Notes under the pieces: model-generated | What the model was told of the DNA's origin: nothing | What the model saw: the letters and a program-made list of their open reading frames with translations, nothing else | The model's database searches: none | In this document: in pieces, positions 31,996 through 43,557 of the stretch | Layout of the letters: each line of letters opens with the position of its first letter | Numbering within the stretch: position 1 is the first letter of the stretch | Program-made: the position numbers and the translations under genes | Assembly (NCBI GenBank): GCA_033977485.1 | Contig: CM066989.1 | Coordinates: 95,871,887-95,935,886 of the forward strand | Length of the DNA stretch: 64,000 bases | Direction: 5' to 3' | Origin: Hydrangea macrophylla | Lineage: Eukaryota; Streptophyta; Magnoliopsida; Cornales; Hydrangeaceae

Positions 31996-33318
31996 TGTTA
32001 GGGATATATACTAAAAGTCGTGCTTTATGTAGTTAATTTATTATTCATTTAATAAAATCAGTTATTCCATTTTTATGAGAATCTGTGGGGGGCAATATTT
32101 GTATTGTATTGTCTGTTTAATATTATGCATGTGTGTCTCTCATTCTACATAGTAGGTGGTTTGGTGTGTAGAATTCGGCTTACACACAGAAGATCAGACC
32201 ATCAGATATTGTAGAATGTAAGATTTTGGTTTACAGTCTTAGATGGAATTGGACACACCATCGGTAGGACTGCAGCATGGTGTTGTAGTAGGTTTGTCTT
32301 GACTACGGGAAATGGTATAGTTTCAAATCACTATGCTGGTACACTTTGTGTATTAAACGGGACCGACTTGGGGTAATTATCTTTATACTGACTTATAAGA
32401 TAATTAATACCTCATGACTATTATGAGTGCTTATGCTCTAAATTCTAAGTTAATTTATAGACACGTACATTTGATATTTACACTTTGATCCCTAAAAGGG
32501 TGAGATCCTTAAATGGGTCAATATCTCATTGGATTGGGTGACAATATTGATTGTATGGTGGATATAAATTAATAATGGAATCCATGTCTCAATTTTTGGG
32601 ATTGATGATATCCCCTTTAAAAAGCTTATAAGTTTTGATTATGTCGAACCCTGCAGGTGGATTTTGTATCTGACATATCAGGTAAGTTAAGCAGATGATC
32701 TCAAGGAATTTTAAGAGATTAATTAAATATGATTGTCAGTAATTATATTTAATTAATGGATATTTGTAATCTTAACGTGGGGAGATAATAAGCATTTAAT
32801 AACATGGAGCTCAAAATATATTTTTGAGATAAGGGTGGGAGTGCAATTATAATTCTTTAGTGGTATGAATTATAATTTATGGAAATAGGAATCTGATTCA
32901 GTTTGAATTGGGGTTTCCTAATTCCATAAGGAAGCCTATTCCTTATTGACTTCTTATGGTCCCTATCGTAGCCTATATATATGTTGTTTGGGCTCTCCTC
33001 TCAGTTTGCATTTTTCTATTAAGAGTATTATAACTCGGAATAGAAAAGAGAACGTAAAAGAGGGAGAGCAAAAAACAGAAAGGATTTCTATAGAGCACAT
33101 ACTCAGGTCGTTATTCTAGCAGCGGAGGGATACGGTAGAAGATCGTGAGCTGTTATCGAGCCCATGTTCTCAATTCGTCTACTACAGCGATTCATTTTTG
33201 CAATTCAAGGTAGCCCTAATTCTGCCCTTGTAGGGTTATTATAGATTTCATGAAATTTTTTTGCAGTACCAACTTATACGCACTATCAACGGATTCTGGG
33301 AACGTAGCTTTCCTAACA
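31996..33318 (+). repeat. 5' LTR of C2
   Basis: 1323 bp, TGTTAGGGATATATAC to TTTCCTAACA. TATATATAT at 32974-32982 is a candidate TATA box. Same family as the solo LTR 62064-63374. Confidence 0.95.
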
Positions 33319-33319
33319 G

Positions 33320-33331
33320 TGGTATCAGAGC
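33320..33331 (+). promoter_or_regulatory. Primer binding site of C2
   Basis: TGGTATCAGAGC, exact match to the Copia consensus, one base after the LTR. Confidence 0.95.
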
Positions 33332-34595
33332 AACGTTGATTCTGCGTATAGGTTGGACGCAACCATGTTGTCGAGTAATACAAATCTTATGCGTGCATTG
33401 ATGGATGGATAGAACGTAGATCTGTTCTAACCTTTGTTTTGTAGCGTTCTTATTCCATTATTATGGTCACTGGTTTTTGTGTGATTGGATCCCACGATGG
33501 GTTTATTCGTGGTTAATATTGCTGTTTTGATATAGTATGTTAAACTCCTTTATGGAGGCATAGGATTTGTATGTATTGGATCCCACTCGACCCCCATGAG
33601 TAGTGGCGACATAGAGCTAATCGGGTTCAATGAAGAATTCTTCACAAGAGTTACAGCTTGACCATAATAGTGGGATTCCTATTTTATTGTGGTTTCCTTA
33701 TTTATATCTGATTGAATGATCATTATTGTTTCATGTTTAATGAATAGGACAACATGGATAATTGTACCTAGACCGATTTCAGATGTCTAGCTGCATGTTT
33801 AATTTGTATTAATTAAAATGATGGACAACTACATGTGTATTTAGAAACAAAACTAATTCCATATTTTAAAAACATAAGTACTTATTTTCTAAAATCATGA
33901 GAATAGAATAATTTTATTATCTACACATGTGGGTTTGACAGGTAAAGGATGAACTGGTCCTTGTCATGTATTCCATTATTTTTTATTAATTAAATTAAAA
34001 GTTTTTCTAAAAATTATAACCCTCAATTTTTTTTTAAAATTCTAATTGGGAGGGGGAATTTATCAACTATAAATCCCATGGTCTCCATCACTGGTTTGTA
34101 GATAATATGATTAATTTTGTGTGATGGCTCTAGTGCCATACTCCCCATCGGATGCAGTTGATCATTGAATCATTGGTAAAAACTTCTTTAAAAAGAATAT
34201 TTTGGGTGATTGTTATTGTGGGTCACCTCTCCATCAGAGGTGTTTCTCACGGAACTCTTGACCTAGAATTAAGTGATGGTATACACTTAGCTATAAATAA
34301 TAAAATCCTCTCCATCTAAGTCACTATTGTTATTTATAGGACCACAGCAAGTCAGCAGTTTAATTTTATTAGGCTAGGTACATCTCCTGGATAGTAAAAT
34401 TAAAAGGCAATCGCCTATCTGAATAAATGATGGATAGTATATGGCTTGCTATCGAGTCATACTATTCGTGGTGTATCAGGTTGCTGGCAAATTCTTTTCA
34501 AATATGGTAGAAGGAACCAATATTTTCAACTCAAATTCATAGTAATTTTTTGCCCAATCATAATTATTTATATTATGCGATTCTCAGGCTTTTAA
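33332..34595 (+). other. C2 leader
   Basis: 1.26 kb without a convincing ORF. A GGATCCCAC repeat at 33488 and 33569 is the only pattern noted. Confidence 0.7.
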
Positions 34596-35398
34596 ATGGG
34601 TTCTTTTAATCCACTCGCTATTATACTTAAAGAAAACAAACTTACTGGACCAAACTATATAAACTAGAAAAGGAATTTGGATATTGTGTTAACTGCTAAA
34701 GAGTACAAGTTTGTGCTTACTCAAGAAAGTCCTGAGCAACCTGGTGAGGGGGCAACCGCTGATAAAACCATGGTTCCCAAGAAATGGGTCAAGGCTGATG
34801 AGATGGTGCGGTGTTACATTTTGGCATCCATGTCGAATGTTCTGCAACATCAGCATCAGTCAATGGCCAGTGCCTATGACATGATGGAGAGCCTCCGAGA
34901 GATGTTCGGGGACCAAAGTCGTGCTGCTAGATAGGTTGCCATGAAAGACTTGATGAACACAACCATGGATGAGGGGACGCCTGTAAGGGATCATGTTCTT
35001 AAGATGATATCTCTTCTTAATGAACTAGAGATCCTTGGAGCTGAAATCGACGGGGAAACCCAGGTCGATATCGTACTCCAGTCACTGCCAGAGTCTTTTA
35101 AGCAATTCCGCCTCAATTGCAACATGAATAAATTTAAATATACTTTAGCAGAGCTACTTAAAGAACTCCAGTAGCTGAGGGTCTCAATAGAAAGTTAGGG
35201 AGTGCTCTTGTGTTTGAGAAAGGTTTTGCTTCAAAGCCGAAAGGCAAGAAGAAAATGAAAAAGGCTCAAAAGAACGACGCGGGTCCTCCGCCAATCCAAA
35301 GGCCAAGAGGACAACCGGGAAAGCCTAAAGACAAATGTTTTGTTTGCAAGCAGCCAAGACACTGGAAGAAGCAATGTCCGGTTTATCTCGCCAGATAG
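34596..35398 (+). pseudogene. C2 gag
   Basis: ATG at 34596, then LKENKLTGPNY, a stop near 34665, RNLDIVLTAKEYKFVL, CYILASMSNVLQHQHQSMA, a stop near 34934, VRDHVLKMISLLNELEILG, QVDIVLQSLPESFKQF, a stop near 35174, a frameshift, then a basic segment KPKGKKKMKKAQ and the zinc knuckle CFVCKQPRHWKKQC near 35335-35376. Full capsid plus nucleocapsid layout, about 265 codons. Four lesions make it inactive. It matches the C1 gag fragment on the minus strand at 10326-10653. Confidence 0.9.
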
Positions 35399-35884
35399 AA
35401 CAATCAAGGTAAATCTCATTTACTAGTTGTTAAGTCGTGTTTAGCGGTTCGATCTACTAGTACCTGGTGTGAATATACGAGAGCCACTGATCATGTATGC
35501 AATTCTTTACAGGGGTTCCAGGGGACTAGGCAGCTAAGTGGTGAAGAGATTTATCTATATATGGGAAATGCTATGAGAGTAGCAGTAATTGCATTAAGAG
35601 ATCTACATCTTAGTTTTGGTAGAGATAAGATTTTAATATTACGAAATTTCCTTTTTGTACCTTCTATCAGAAGGAATTTAGCTTCCATTTCTAGTTTAGT
35701 AAAGAATGGATATTTAGTTCATTTTAATAAAATAGTAGTTATTAAACAAAATAAACATTTTATTTGTTCTGGTCAATTGGTGGATAATCTTTATATTATC
35801 AATCCTGTCTCTCCTATACTGCAACTTAATGAATTGAATAACATAAATAGTTTGCATTTAAGAGAAAAGAACCTTCGAGGATGA
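35399..35884 (+). pseudogene. C2 protease region
   Basis: After the knuckle the frame gives TRATDHVCNSLQGFQG near 35480-35522, where active Copia proteases have Asp-Ser-Gly-Ala. Here the Asp-Ser-Gly is replaced by Tyr-Thr-Arg, so the catalytic Asp is gone. Then DLHLSFGRDKILILRNFLFV, PSIRRNLASISSLVKNGYLV and LYIINPVSP, the usual protease to pre-integrase segment, open for 107 codons up to a stop at 35882. Confidence 0.85.
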
Positions 35885-36820
35885 ACTAAATGCATCTTTG
35901 GCAGTTACGCCTTGGTCGTATTAATTTGAAAAGGATTCAAAGACTGGTTCAAAATGGGCCATAAGGTTCATTGGAAGTGGAGGCACTTCCAGTCTGTGAA
36001 TCCTGCTTGGAAGGTAAAATGACCAAGAGGACGTTCTCGACCAATGGATATAGAGCAAAAGAGTCGTTGGAACTTGTTCACTTTGATTTGTGTGATCCTA
36101 TGACTGTCCAAGCAAGAGGGGGATTTGAGTACTTTGTCACTTTCATTGATGATTACTCAAGGTATGGGTATATTTATTTGATGCGGCGTAAGTCTGAATG
36201 CTTTGAGAAATTCAAAGACTTCAAGGCCAAAATAGAGAAGCATCTGGGTAAATGTATCAAGACGCTAGATCTAATCGTGGTGGAGAGTACCTCTTGGGAG
36301 AGTTTAGGGTATACTTATTGGAGCAAGGGATTACATCCCAGTTGTCTGCACCCCGTATGCCTTAGCGAAACAGTGTAGCAGAAAGAAGGAACAGGACTCT
36401 CATGGAGATGGTAAGATCTGTGATGAGTTATTCAGATTTACCAATTTCCTTTTGGGGACACGCACTAGAGACAGCTGCATACATTCTAAAGTTGGTACCA
36501 TCTAAGTCAATACCTACTACTCCCATGGAATTGTGAACTGGGCGAAAGCCTAGTCTGCGGCATGTTCGGATCTGGAGTAGTCTAGCACATGTGCTGAAAG
36601 GGAACGCAGAAAAGTTGGAATCGAGAATAGAAGTATGTTTCTTTGTTGGGTATCTAAGAGGAACTAAAGGTGGTCTATTGTATAGTCCTAAGAATCAGAA
36701 GGTTATTGTTAGCACCAATGCCACATTCTTAGAAGAGGACTATGTTATGGACCACAAGCCCAGAAGCCGTATTGTTCTAGAGGAAATGAGAGGAGAGACA
36801 CTGACACATACTTCTTAGAT
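35885..36820 (+). pseudogene. C2 integrase
   Basis: LPVCESCLEGKMTKRTF is the end of the GAG-pre-integrase zinc region; ESLELVHFDLCDPM holds the first catalytic Asp and FEYFVTFIDDYSRYGYIYLM follows. Around 36265-36300 a frameshift disrupts the segment that should carry the second Asp (SDRGGEY-type). The rest is in another frame with stops near 36378 and 36533. From 36591 KLESRIEVCFFVGYLRGTKGG and FLEEDYVMDHKPRS give the integrase C-terminal part. Non-functional. Confidence 0.9.
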
Positions 36821-37819
36821 ACCATCGGTACGAGAAGAAACACCACAAAAAAGAGTTATCGATATTCCATTACCACGTCGTAGTGGGAGGATTACTGAAA
36901 CTTGTGTAGATCCCGAACCAACTATTAACACGTAGGTTCTTGAACTAGTACAGCGTGTAGATAATGGTGTATTAGGTTCAGAATCTTCACAACAAAATAT
37001 TAGTGATTCACAGACACGGGTTGTGCCTCGTCGTAGTATGAGGGTTATTATTCAACCTGACCGGTATATGTTCTTGGGAGAGTCTTATGACCGGGTCCCT
37101 GATGAAAAAGGTATTGATCCCTGTAACTACAATGAAGCACTCCAAGATAAAGATGCAGATCTTTGGCAAAAGGCTATGAAGTCTGAAATGGAGTCCATGT
37201 ACTCCAATCAAGTCTGGGATCTTGTAGAACCACCCAATGAAATAAAACCCATTGGATGTAACTGGATCTATGAGAAGAAGAGAGGAGCAGACGGTAAGGT
37301 AGAAACCTCTAAAGCAAGGCTTGTTACGAAAGGGTTCACTCAAAAAGAAGGAATCGATTATGAGGAAATTTTTTTATCGGTGGCCATGCTAAAGTCTATC
37401 CGGATTCTCTTATCCATTGCTGCACATTTCGATTATGAAATTTGGCAAATGGATGTCAAGACAGCATTTCTTAATAGAATCCTGACGAGTGCATCTATAT
37501 GGTGCAACTAGATGGCTTCATCGCAAAGGGCTCAGAATACATGTTGTGCAAGCTTAAGAAGTCAATTTACGGACTTAAGCATGCATCTAGGTCTTGGAAT
37601 ATCCATTTTGATCAAGCAATCAAGTCTTTTGATTTTGATCAATGTAAGGATGAATCCTGTGTGTACAAGAAACATGATGGAAGCATGGTGGTGTTCTTAG
37701 TACTATATGTAGATGATATCTTGCTAATCGAAAATGATGTGGGGGTATTATCTTCTATAAGGGTATGGTTGTCCAGTCAATTCGATATGAAGGACTGGGA
37801 GAAGCCAGTCACATCCTAG
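36821..37819 (+). pseudogene. C2 reverse transcriptase
   Basis: After a stop at 36819, VPRRSMRVIIQPDRYMFLG, NEALQDKDADLWQKAMKSEM, PIGCNWIYEKKRGADGKVE, KARLVTKGFTQKEGIDYEE, IWQMDVKTAFLN, then a one-base frameshift near 37485 and LCKLKKSIYGLKHASRSW. VLYVDDILLIENDVG holds the catalytic YVDD. FSPV of active copies is LSVA here. Two open blocks of 162 and 106 codons show modest decay; the frameshift and the stop at 37819 inactivate it. Confidence 0.95.
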
Positions 37820-38689
37820 GGATCAAGCTATACGAGATTGCAAGAATATGATGCTGGGCTTGTCATAAGGCACTTATATAGATAATATTCTTGCAAGGTT
37901 TAGCATATAAGATTCTAAGAAGGGATTCCTTCCCTCCAGACATGGAATTACTCTATCTAAGGATCAGTATCCTAAGACCCCTGATGAGATAGAGAAGATG
38001 AAGCTAGTTCCTTATACCTTGACAGTAGGAAGCTTAATGTATGCTATACTATGTACTAGACCTGACATCTGCTTTGCTATTGGCATAGTTAGTAGATATC
38101 AGTCTAATCCAGGGCAAGAATATTGGATTGCGGTGAAAAATATTCTCAAGTACCTGAAAAGGACTCGAGACTATATGTTAGTTTACCAAGCAGACAGTCT
38201 TGTACCCATTGGTACACAGATTCTGATTTCATGTCTGATAGGGATTCCAGAAAGTCTACCTCAGGATATGTGTTTACCCTAGGAGGTGGAGCCATTAGTT
38301 AGAGGAGTATCAAGCAATCATGTATTGCTGATTCCACTATGGAAGCCGAGTATGTGGCTGCTTCAGAAACTGCTAAGGAGGCTGTTTGACTCAGAAACTT
38401 CTTTATGGATCAAAGAGTAGTACCTGCGGTATAATCGGCTATTACCCTTTATTGCGATAATAGCGGAGCAGTTGCTAACTCAAAGGAACCTAGGGCCCAT
38501 AAGAAGGGAAAACACATTGAGCGTAAGTATCACCTGATACGAGAGATCATGCAAAGAGGTGATGTTGAAGTGACCAAGATAGCATCAGTAAATAACCTGG
38601 CAGATCCTTTCACCAAGAGCTTACTGGCCAAGACTTTTGATAGTCACATAGAAGGGATAGGAGTGAGGTGCATCGCATCATGGCTTTGA
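37820..38689 (+). pseudogene. C2 RNase H and pol C-terminus
   Basis: PYTLTVGSLMYAILCTRPDICF near 38010, NILKYLKRTRDYMLVY, then in a shifted frame DSDFMSDRDSRKSTSGYVF, DSTMEAEYVAASETAKEAV, LYCDNSGAVANSKEPRAH, HIERKYHLIREIMQRGDV and LADPFTKSL. These are the Copia RNase H motifs with the Asp, Glu and Asp positions present. Stops near 37860, 38386 and 38430. Final stop TGA at 38687-38689. Confidence 0.9.
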
Positions 38690-38704
38690 GTCTAAGTGGG
38701 AAAT
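38690..38704 (+). promoter_or_regulatory. C2 polypurine tract
   Basis: AAGTGGGAAAT immediately before the 3' LTR. Confidence 0.75.
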
Positions 38705-38913
38705 TGTTAGGGATATATACTAAAAGCCATGTTGTATGTAGTTAATTTATTATTCATTTAATAAAATCAGTTATTCCATTTTTATGAGAATCTGTGTGGG
38801 CAATGTTTGTATTGTATTGTTTATTTAATATTATGCATGTGTGTCTCTGATTCTATATAGTAGGTGGTTTGGTATGTGGAGTTCGCCTTACACACGGAAG
38901 ATCAGACCATCAG
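38705..38913 (+). repeat. 3' LTR of C2, part 1
   Basis: TGTTAGGGATATATAC..., collinear with the first 210 bp of the 5' LTR, ending in ATCAG, the T1 target site. Part 2 resumes at 51999. Confidence 0.95.
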
Positions 38914-39755
38914 TGTAGACACCCCATTTTGTCGGCTATCAGATTTAGGAGACCCTTAGCTTGGTGGTTCACAATGATCGTAAAAGACTCAAAAGGACTC
39001 CTGGAAGTCAGCTCTATCTCTCAGAATGCTCAGAATGACCAAAATGCCCCTGAAAGCCCGAAAACTCCCAGATTTGGTCTCAAAGTTCTGGAAACATGCT
39101 ATGTCGTAAGAAAAATGATAAAATGAGTTTTTAAGCAAAATTGAATAAAATTGTCAGTTCCCAGAGACCCCCAGAAGTCCCGGAAGTTCCCGGAAAGTCC
39201 CCGTTGACCGGTTTGACCAAGGTTTGACCAAGTTTGACCGAAATCGTCCGAATTCACCGGAATCATTTTAAATCATGAGAAAAGTGTTAAAACAAGTTCC
39301 AAAAGAAAATCGAGCGAGAACGTCAGCTCCCGGGAACTCCCGGAGGTTTCTAGAACTTCCCGGAAATCCCAGGTTTGACCAGTTTGACCGAGATTTGACT
39401 TTGGAACCGAGGCACCGAAACAATTTTCAAATATTTTTCACGGATACTAGAGGTCGATAGCTTTCCAACGGTATATCGCACACAATTTTCGGATTTAAAA
39501 CGAGTTTATTATCAATTTCTGAAGACGAAAAAGGCGATCAAATCGGCTTTTATCGCAAATACCGCAAAACTTTTCAAAGTGACCCATCCCCGAACTATTT
39601 TTTATGTAAAGTAGACTCCATTACCTTTCCAACGGTATATCACAATCTCAGTTTGGAGTTCATACGCATTTTCTGTGAATTTCGGACAAAATAGGGCCTT
39701 TTCGCGAATACCGGAACCTCTGGGGGCCTAAACATAAATTTCTGGGCGTCTGAGG

Positions 39756-39797
39756 AGCACTGCCGCCGCGGCACTGGCCCAGTGCCGCCGCGGCACT
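39756..39797. repeat. GC-rich 22-bp repeat with palindrome in T1 5' LTR
   Basis: Two units of about 22 bp (GCCGCGGCACTGGCCCAGTGCC type); three units in the 3' LTR at 49569-49630. Each carries self-complementary AGTGCCGC / GCGGCACT halves. Confidence 0.85.
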
Positions 39798-39941
39798 CAA
39801 CCCTCGCAGAGTCCATTTTTGTAATTTTTTTGGGGGGTCCAATTTGATTAATTGAAACTTAAAACGACATAGTTTTATGTTCACAGTTGTTTGGGACCAA
39901 TGGGAGTACTTCTAAAACCCCAAAACCACCCCAAATTGGCC

Positions 39942-39949
39942 TATTTAAA
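39942..39949 (+). promoter_or_regulatory. TATA-like box in T1 5' LTR
   Basis: TATTTAAA in GGCCTATTTAAACC, followed by CTTCATTTT. The diverged copy T2 has TATATAAA at the same place (59801-59808, minus strand), which supports a promoter role. Confidence 0.6.
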
Positions 39950-42051
39950 CCCTCCATTGCTCTTCATTTTGGGGGGGCCAAGTGCAAAGCTTGAAAAGTT
40001 GTAGAGAAGAAGAGAGATAGAGATAGGTTTAGAAGAGAGAAAGGGAGCTTCTCCCATTGATTTTCCATAAGAAAGTGAGTTTTATTCTTGTTTTCTTCCA
40101 TCATCCTTCTATATACTTCACATTCAAAGTCCACTCCAACCCTCATTCTTGAGCATTCATGAGATAGGAAGCTACTTCCATGTCCAAATGTCAAAATCTA
40201 TGAGTGAAACACCAAGCTACAAGTCCAAAATCACATTGATTATCATCTATTGATTGCTATTTACTTGCTTGTTTATATTTATGTTCATCCCTTCTTACCT
40301 CATTTCTTTTTATTTTTCTTTATTTACTTACTAGTTCATCATCATCTAAGTGATGACATGAAGTTTGGGGTGAGTGAATCCTTATGGATAGTAGCTCTTG
40401 ACCTCAAAAACATGTTTGATAGATGATGATCATAACCTCAATACTTCCAAGGTATTCTTGGAATGTATTGAAGTTATGTTCAAAATAAAAATGAATCTCT
40501 CCAATAATATTGGGAGTTCTTTGATGATTCAAGGTTGGATGAGGTTCTAAGTGGTCACATGGTCATCTCAAGAGTTTAAGTTCATGCTTTGAACATCTAT
40601 TTCAAAACCCCCAATCAAGAACTCAAACTCTATTTCAAACCCAAATCCATTTTCTTCAAGAATGATCCAAAACAGTGAGCTGTTCAGATTCAAAGATTTG
40701 TTTTGAATTAAATACTCGAGTTATGATGATGAAACCACTTGGAAAATCTTCCTAATACATCATAGTTTCTCCCCAATTTTTCCCATCAATTATAGAGATG
40801 TGAAAGTATTTGTTTTGGATGTGAGAAGTTCATATGCATAATCTGCCTCTGTTCTCACAGAATGTTCACCCAACTTCTTGCACTTATTCTGGATATTTTC
40901 ATCACTGTACATATATCTTTTCTATTTTTTTTATAAACCTTGGGTGTCTTAGGAAACTTTTGGTATATAATGGGTCATCATAAACCTTTTCTTTGATTTA
41001 TGAAAAATCATACAAAATCAGTCAACAGTGCAGCTTTTGTTTATGAGTCATGTGTACATTCTGATTTATTTCTTTTAATCGGTGATAGCTATTGATGTTT
41101 GGATTTTTGGGTTATTTTCTAGACACAATAAGGATGATCTCTGATTTTTCTCACATTTTTCTAGGCACGTTTGACCTCCCATTATAATGTTACAAAGTAA
41201 TACATACAGTCTGTCCACTATTCACAGCAAGCACATTTCAACTTTCATTCTTTGATTTGATGCTTATATGCATTCCAAATTAGCTCATATCTTAGGAAGT
41301 AGTTCATACTACATTTGTATATATCCCATGTTGATTTAATCCATTCATTCATACACATTTTAGACTTCTAAGTCATTTTAGAAATCCATGTACACAAAGC
41401 ACACTACAACCTTTGCACATTTTTTAGATACATACAATGCATTCATGCAAGATTTGGGGTTTTTTGTAACTCTTAATCTAAGAAGATTATAAGGAATGAA
41501 TTTGATCACACGCTCATGCTTCCCCTCGATCTAATCATCCTTTCTCGTCCGTCCCGGGGATTGAGAAGTCTTCTTTTTCTCAAAATTAACATGCATCACT
41601 TTAGCTTGCTAAGCATACTTTGATCTCTTTGTTTATTTGTTCCAAGAACAATTCATGTCCCCTTTAGATTAAGGAAACTAATTACTTGATACATGATTAG
41701 ACAATTTTTCCTAGGTTTATTTGTGTGATCTTTCACTTTACATTGCATGATATTTGACTTAGATCTTATGAATGATATTTTATCTTTTGATCTTCCATTT
41801 CAATTTTCTTATGTGATGTAATATACTATCATAGTATTAATTGTCGAACCATACATAGTATAAGATGATTTTTGGATACTAATTGAGGCCCGTCGAAAGA
41901 CGAGGCGAGTTGAGGGTGTTTTAGTCGTGACAAAGGCTCCTTCCTCTCTCGTACCAAAACCCCGAACCAAGTTCTTTGGTTATGAAGGGCCGGTGCCCTT
42001 TATCCATTTGGGTGAGTCAAAATTAGGTTTCTTGGTTCCTTAAAGACCAAG

Positions 42052-42062
42052 TGGCGACTCTG
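42052..42062 (+). promoter_or_regulatory. Primer-site-like 11-mer in U5 of T1
   Basis: TGGCGACTCTG, identical to the first 11 bases of the primer site 112 bp downstream. Also kept at 10215-10225, 51885-51895, 57691-57701 (minus) and, with 10 bases, 26403-26412 (minus). Role unknown. Confidence 0.6.
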
Positions 42063-42163
42063 TATCTGTTTTCAACAGACCTTTTGTTTTCTTTCTCTGA
42101 TTCAAATCAATTTCAAAGCAATCTCAAACAAGAGAAGTGGTCCGATTCCGCGTGTCCACAATC

Positions 42164-42181
42164 TGGCGACTCTGCTGGGGA
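42164..42181 (+). promoter_or_regulatory. Primer binding site of T1 (tRNA-Arg type)
   Basis: TGGCGACTCTGCTGGGGA, close to the primer site known from Ogre/Tat elements and attributed to tRNA-Arg. Three bases after the LTR end. Confidence 0.85.
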
Positions 42182-43557
42182 TTTTTATTTTAAAACAAAA
42201 TAATACAGAGGTTTGACTCATAAGAAGCATCCTTAAAATCATCTTTTTACTGCGTTTGGTTCACCGCATTGCACTTCTGCATTTCCCCTTCGACTGTGTC
42301 TGAAACGCGGCGCTGACATTGTTCAGGTCTTGCTGTGCCAGGGCACAAGTCACCATTGATACTGTACCTCCCAAGGTATATCAAAAAGAGTAAAAACCTC
42401 CGTACTGTCTCCCCGACGGTATATTGGAACTCTCGTCAACGGACCCTCTTTGACTAAACCCGACCTTTGCATATAGATTCTTGTAGAACCTTTCATAGGA
42501 CTGTTGATTTATCTTTTCAGATAGGACAATGTGATATAACTGCTGTACGCCCTGGCGGGATTACCTGTGCGGTAGACGCTTATGTGGTATAGAACAGAAC
42601 CTCTTTCTTATGATCCCCAAGGCAATCAGTCACATGTGATTACATTGAGTTGACCTGCCTAGGCACCATGACAAGGATGTCTGCTCCATGCTCACAAAGA
42701 TATACACCGCAAACCTTGTTTGTCAGTCCTAAGGCGTAGGAGTATGAAAACCTGCTGGAAAGTACGATCACTATAACCATATTAATCAGTTTCTCCCAAG
42801 AACCCTGCTCAAATTTCCCAGAAATACCAGAAACTCTGCCCAAATATCCCAGATATAACTGTATTAACCAGTTTCTCCCAGAAACTCTGCCCAGATATCC
42901 CAGAGATAACTGTATTAACCCGTTTCTCCCAAAAACTCTGCCCAGATATCCCAGATATAACCGTATTAACCAGTTTCTCCCAGAAACTCTGCCCAGATAT
43001 CCCAGATATAACCGTATTAACCAGTTTCTCCCAGAAACTCTGCCCAGATATCCCAGATATAACTGTATTAACCCGTTTCTCCCAGAAACTCTGCCCAGAT
43101 ACCCCAGATATAACTGTATTAACCAGTTTCTCCCAGAAACTCTGCCCAAATTTCCCCGAAATGCCCAATCCCTCCTAGAAGCTTTCATAAAAACCTGGAA
43201 ACCCCTGTTATCCCTTGGTGATCGTACTGGAAAGTAAGGTTGGCACACTCCATATGGTTAGGGCCTTATTTGTTTAACTGCTATCTGTTAGAAATAGAAG
43301 CATCATATAGATTAGGCCTTACATCCGCCTGCTTGTCCCACATGCATGCACCATCTATCTGCACGCACTGCCTCGAGTCAGTCCACATCACTGTCTTTGT
43401 CTGTCTAAAGTCGTCACTATCAGGACCTGATACACCCTTTTCTCTTGAAATCTATCAGGTCAGTATAGATTCCCGAAGTCAGCAACTGGGATCCTCGTCC
43501 TGAGTCAGAAGTTCGAACAGTCATTTGGTCAAAATTAGCCCGCTAAGTCATTCCAAC
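42182..43557 (+). other. T1 leader between primer site and gag
   Basis: 1.38 kb non-coding leader with a 51-bp tandem array in the middle. The stretch 42182-42780 is matched in inverted orientation at 57000-57585 in T2, so it is a family feature. Confidence 0.85.
42785..43150. repeat. 51-bp tandem repeat array in T1 leader
   Basis: Seven starts of a unit around TTTCTCCCAGAAACTCTGCCC followed by AGATATCCCAGATATAAC and GTATTAACC. Because 51 is divisible by three and the unit lacks stops, long spurious ORFs run through it on the minus strand. Confidence 0.95.

Larger units (their letters stand above)
38914..42160 (+). repeat. 5' LTR of T1
   Basis: 3247 bp, TGTAGACACCCCATT to CGTGTCCACA. Landmarks: GTTTGACC micro-repeats near 39205-39240, GC-rich GTGCCGCGGCAC repeats at 39756-39797, TATTTAAA at 39942-39949, primer-site-like TGGCGACTCTG at 42052-42062. 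Small ORFs inside have no recognisable product. Confidence 0.97.

Noticed and set aside
38869..39460. Small ORFs at the T1 LTR start that recur at 48669-49272
   Set aside because: They recur because the LTRs are near-identical; codons show no domain and the first begins in C2 sequence.
42640..43248. Minus-strand ORF of 202 codons with repeated LGRVSGRNWLIQLYLGY units
   Set aside because: Produced by the stop-free 51-bp tandem repeat in a non-coding leader; a second frame of the same strand is equally open.
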